Of a DNA stretch of 64,000 nt, positions 61,011 to 64,000 are shown piece by piece (within the stretch, counting starts at the first letter, position 1; every line of letters begins with the position of its first letter). The translations under genes and the position numbers were made by a program. The stretch covers positions 1 to 64,000 of the forward strand of contig JANEZZ010002759.1 of the NCBI GenBank assembly GCA_026122225.1, in the 5' to 3' direction. Under the pieces are notes generated by a model that worked only from the letters and a program-made list of their open reading frames with translations, had not been told where the DNA came from and did not search any database. The DNA comes from Heloderma charlesbogerti. Its lineage: Eukaryota; Chordata; Lepidosauria; Squamata; Helodermatidae.

Positions 61011-62944
61011 CTAATAATGTATCCAAGATTAGTGTCCATGACACTAATCATTCCACGACACCCAACTGACATCTTCCCAACACATCTCTGGACAGTGTAG
61101 TGACACACATCAAGCATTCTCTCAATGCTACAGGAAGAAAAATTCTGCATGGGGTGTTCCAGTTTTTTGTAACCCTGGATTGGATTTCTACAGATCGCTT
61201 ATGGCACAGCAACCAAGCTGAGGTAATCAGCAAAAAACAGTTTACCATACAATATCAGCCATGCAGAATGTGATGTGATTATGTGAGTGAAGGAAACTTT
61301 GAGGGGTTTCCTATGTTAGCTTCTTCCTCAACCCAAAATTACTTTGCCCTCCAATTTTTCAACTTGTATTGTCACCTGGGAGCAATTTCACACTTATTCC
61401 CCTGAAAACTATGACGAGTTCAGTTGACTTTGTGGTCCATTTTGGTGTATCAAGCTTTGCTAAAGTTTAACTCTAAAAATGTAGGAAAGTTTGATGGAAC
61501 TCTCAAGTGATGGTGGACTTCAAATGCGATGCCATAATCCATCCATGATGAATTCCTAGACTTGCTTGCTACTGTAAAAAAGTTGGTGCATTTTGCTTCA
61601 TGCTACCTGAAAAAAACGACTTGCTTCATTCATGGCAATTAGAAACAAGCACTCCTAACAAATAGACCTGTCATCATGCTTGTGGCTAAAATATTGAATA
61701 GCTCAATATTGAATAGCTTTTGTGCAACACAACAAAACCCATCTGCTGCATTGAGTGTAATGAAGAAATGTGGTGTCTTTAATCACAGTTTTCTTATTAA
61801 TAGTACTCTTTTTCAAGAACATCTCTAATATGCCAGGCTTTCCTTAATTATACTCTCAGCTTTCATATTTTTTAGGGGTATTGGAGAAATTTAAAAGATT
61901 AAATGGCTTTTTCACATGTGTTTTTGTGAAATGGTACCACTAGTTGCCATTTTAATAGTGAGCATCAGCACATTTTCTATTCTCTCAAGTGAGCGCTGGA
62001 GACAGAAAGTTTGAGACCTCCTGTTTTAGGCAATCCTTGCCCATCTTGATTGTCTTTTTAGTGCTGTTCACATTGCCACCTGGGGAAATAGTGCTAAACA
62101 GTGGGTGCAGAATGGATGCTGTCCGTAATAAGTCTGAGCACTGTGCACACAGAGATGCATTGCGCACAGTGACTGCACACATCTGTCACAATCTAGCAGG
62201 ACAGAGACGAATGCCAGAAACTGGCTTTTATATGTATGCTATTTATAAATCCGCTCTCAGCATTAGAGCTTGCTTCCTCGTTATATTATTATAAAATCAG
62301 CTTGGCTGCTGCCAATGCAATGCAAGACGTACTGGATTCCTGGCAGGGACCATATTCATCCCAGTGTTTCATGTTTTTTCCAGACTACACTTTGCATGAG
62401 AAAATAGGTGGATGGTAATGTCATATCAGAATAAGCCACAAGATATTAAACTCAGCCAGTTCCACAAAAGACAGAAGAGGCCAGGCATCCACTCTTCACA
62501 TTCGTTTGCCAGTAAAGCCACCTTAAAAGAGCAAGAGCAGGACACACAGGGCTCTCCCACACCCAAGGAGTGGTTCTTGAGCAACATGCCTCCTACACCA
62601 CCTTGCATCACAGGACACTGAGTAGCGACAGTGTTACTCCGTCCTTGGCCTTGCCATACTCTCCCTATTTCTGGACCGTGTGTTCACCTATAAGTCTGTG
62701 GAAAACTTCCATTTCCACATCATTGTGCAATGCTTTTTAATCCGCACACAAAAATCAAAATAAAATCAGCCAGTGTGAGACCTTGGCATCTGGAAATGTA
62801 AGGATGAGTAAAAAATTACACATATAAAGAACACATTTCTAAACTTATTTTGTCTCAGTGTGATTTAAGCTTATTTTTATACTTTGAGCCGAAAACTGCA
62901 CCAGAATATTTCGGAAGTGCAAAAGCCGGTGAATAACTAAGTTC
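61011..62944. other. Unassigned sequence
   Basis: No gene or repeat recognised. Open stretches of 60-100 codons (for example 61989-62294) have no domain, no splice context and ordinary composition; the first part may be remaining Penelope or hAT sequence. Confidence 0.3.
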
Positions 62945-62948
62945 CCTC

Positions 62949-63313
62949 TGTTAGATAAAAAGTCCTTGCTTTCGGTTTAGAAGAAAAGAATGCCAGGCAG
63001 GCAGCAGTGGATCCAACACTATTTTATTGAACGTTTTGCAAAATGGGTGCAGAGCAGTCTGGACCCCGAGACACGTGTGCAAAAGCCCTTTATATCATAT
63101 CGCTTCTATTGTTCTTACCAGTAACCAATGAAACAGTTAGTACATCGGCTCACTAAGTTAATATCCAATAAACAGTCACTATCAGCTTACCAAGCCGTTA
63201 GTCATGAGCGCGTCAGTATGATTCCCTTTTTGCTCCACCTATATTTTCCCGCCACTCGGGCTCTTACGTAAAAGGAGACGCCAATGGTTATGGAGTCTCC
63301 TTTTTTTCTAACA
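62949..63313 (-). mobile_element. Endogenous retrovirus solo LTR
   Basis: 365 bp. On the minus strand it begins TGTTAG and ends CTAACA (perfect short inverted ends), with a 4-bp target duplication CCTC on both sides (62945-62948 and 63314-63317). Minus-strand order: CCAATGG-type elements, GATATAAAGGGC as TATA box (about 63098), and CAATAAAATAG as poly(A) signal (about 63025). No internal viral sequence beside it, so it is a solo LTR left by recombination. A 4-bp duplication fits gammaretrovirus-like elements, but the family cannot be named from the LTR alone. Confidence 0.8.
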
Positions 63314-63317
63314 CCTC

Positions 63318-64000
63318 CCATATATTAATCCAAGGAAGTGCAGATCGGGTCAGTTCATACCAGAATTCATAAACATGTGCGAGACAGCAAGAGCTGACTA
63401 GATTAAGTGTTTGGGCGAATGTTTGCATTCCACAAGTTGGGCTTGGAGGAATGGGGATGATCCCTAAATACATTTCAGCCTAAAGATGTTCCATCTGTAG
63501 GGACTTGAAGAAAAGGATTCCATTTGGTGTATTCAACCTGATGTTGAAAGATGCAGTGCTGGAACATGAGCCAGTTCATAGCTAAGTTGTCTCTCCTGGC
63601 CAACCTGGTTTCTTAACAGTGCCAACTTCTCAGAATAAGGACTTTAGATTACATCCAAGATCTACAGAGGCTAACTACTCAGGAGTGTTGAGACTTCTTG
63701 GATATTGTTTTTGCCCTGCTAGAACCAAAACCACAGAATTCAGCAAGCACCAAAGCAGCTGTGATGGACTAGTGTGAATGACAGCAATGGAAATGTCCAG
63801 CTCTGTGCAAGCTGCTTGCACCTTTGGCTGAAGCAAAGTGACAGCCAGTGTGAGACCTTGGCACCTGGATCAATAAGGATGGGAAAAACATACCTGAGAA
63901 GACTCCAAGGTCATTATGCAGTGGCACAGTAAATGGTGAAACCATAACATATTTGGGCTGGTTTGAGAAGATGCCAATATAAACTTGTCTGAGGACAGTA
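63318..64000. other. Unassigned sequence
   Basis: Nothing recognisable except a block at 63841-63880 (CAGCCAGTGTGAGACCTTGG) repeated from 62769. Confidence 0.35.

Noticed and set aside
61989..62294. A 101-codon open frame with a hydrophobic stretch
   Set aside because: No recognisable family and no supporting signals; treated as chance.

Overview
The window is vertebrate nuclear DNA, almost certainly from a squamate reptile (lizard or snake). No host exon can be supported. It holds RTE-BovB LINEs, L1 and CR1/L2-group LINEs, Penelope-like elements, tRNA-derived squamate-type SINEs, a Ngaro/DIRS tyrosine-recombinase retrotransposon, Ty3/gypsy elements, hAT transposase relics, a Polinton/Maverick and an endogenous retrovirus solo LTR. 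BovB together with this SINE type and the small palindromic repeats is the combination expected in squamates.

Layout. 230-15070: a Penelope-like element split by an L1 (601-13330), itself split by a Ngaro element (2724-9404) that holds a MITE (8604-9289). A second MITE (13636-14491) sits in the Penelope right half. 16026-20055: a BovB carrying two MITEs. 21504-30411: an L1-type element with only ORF1, bounded by a 17-bp target duplication and split by a 7-kb Polinton remnant (21706-28744). The Polinton keeps a broken integrase, carries four MITEs and has an intact-looking three-exon gene by its right terminal repeat. 33468-36692: a full-length BovB with an open 1047-codon frame. 36795-39470: a BED-finger hAT transposase relic. 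40746-46427: a MITE split by a Sushi-like chromovirus with both LTRs, itself carrying a MITE. 46640-49380: a second gypsy relic. 49796-58069: a second hAT transposase relic split by a BovB, split by a CR1-group LINE, split by a MITE. 58200-64000: small palindromic repeats, a SINE, a second Penelope fragment and a solo LTR.

The thread through the window is one family of palindrome-rich, hAT-like MITEs: 12 complete or split copies and 2 truncated ones. They have TAGGGATG-type ends and 8-bp target duplications (matching at 7 or 8 positions in 11 of 12 complete copies). They carry more than 40 copies of a roughly 36-bp palindrome built on GATAGGCTACGTAA and inverted pairs of AAATGGCGGC. Near both ends of each copy is a splice-donor-like AGGTAAGT pointing outwards. 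The two best candidates for something undescribed are this arrangement (possible mobile exon or promoter cassettes) and the spliced Polinton gene of unknown function.
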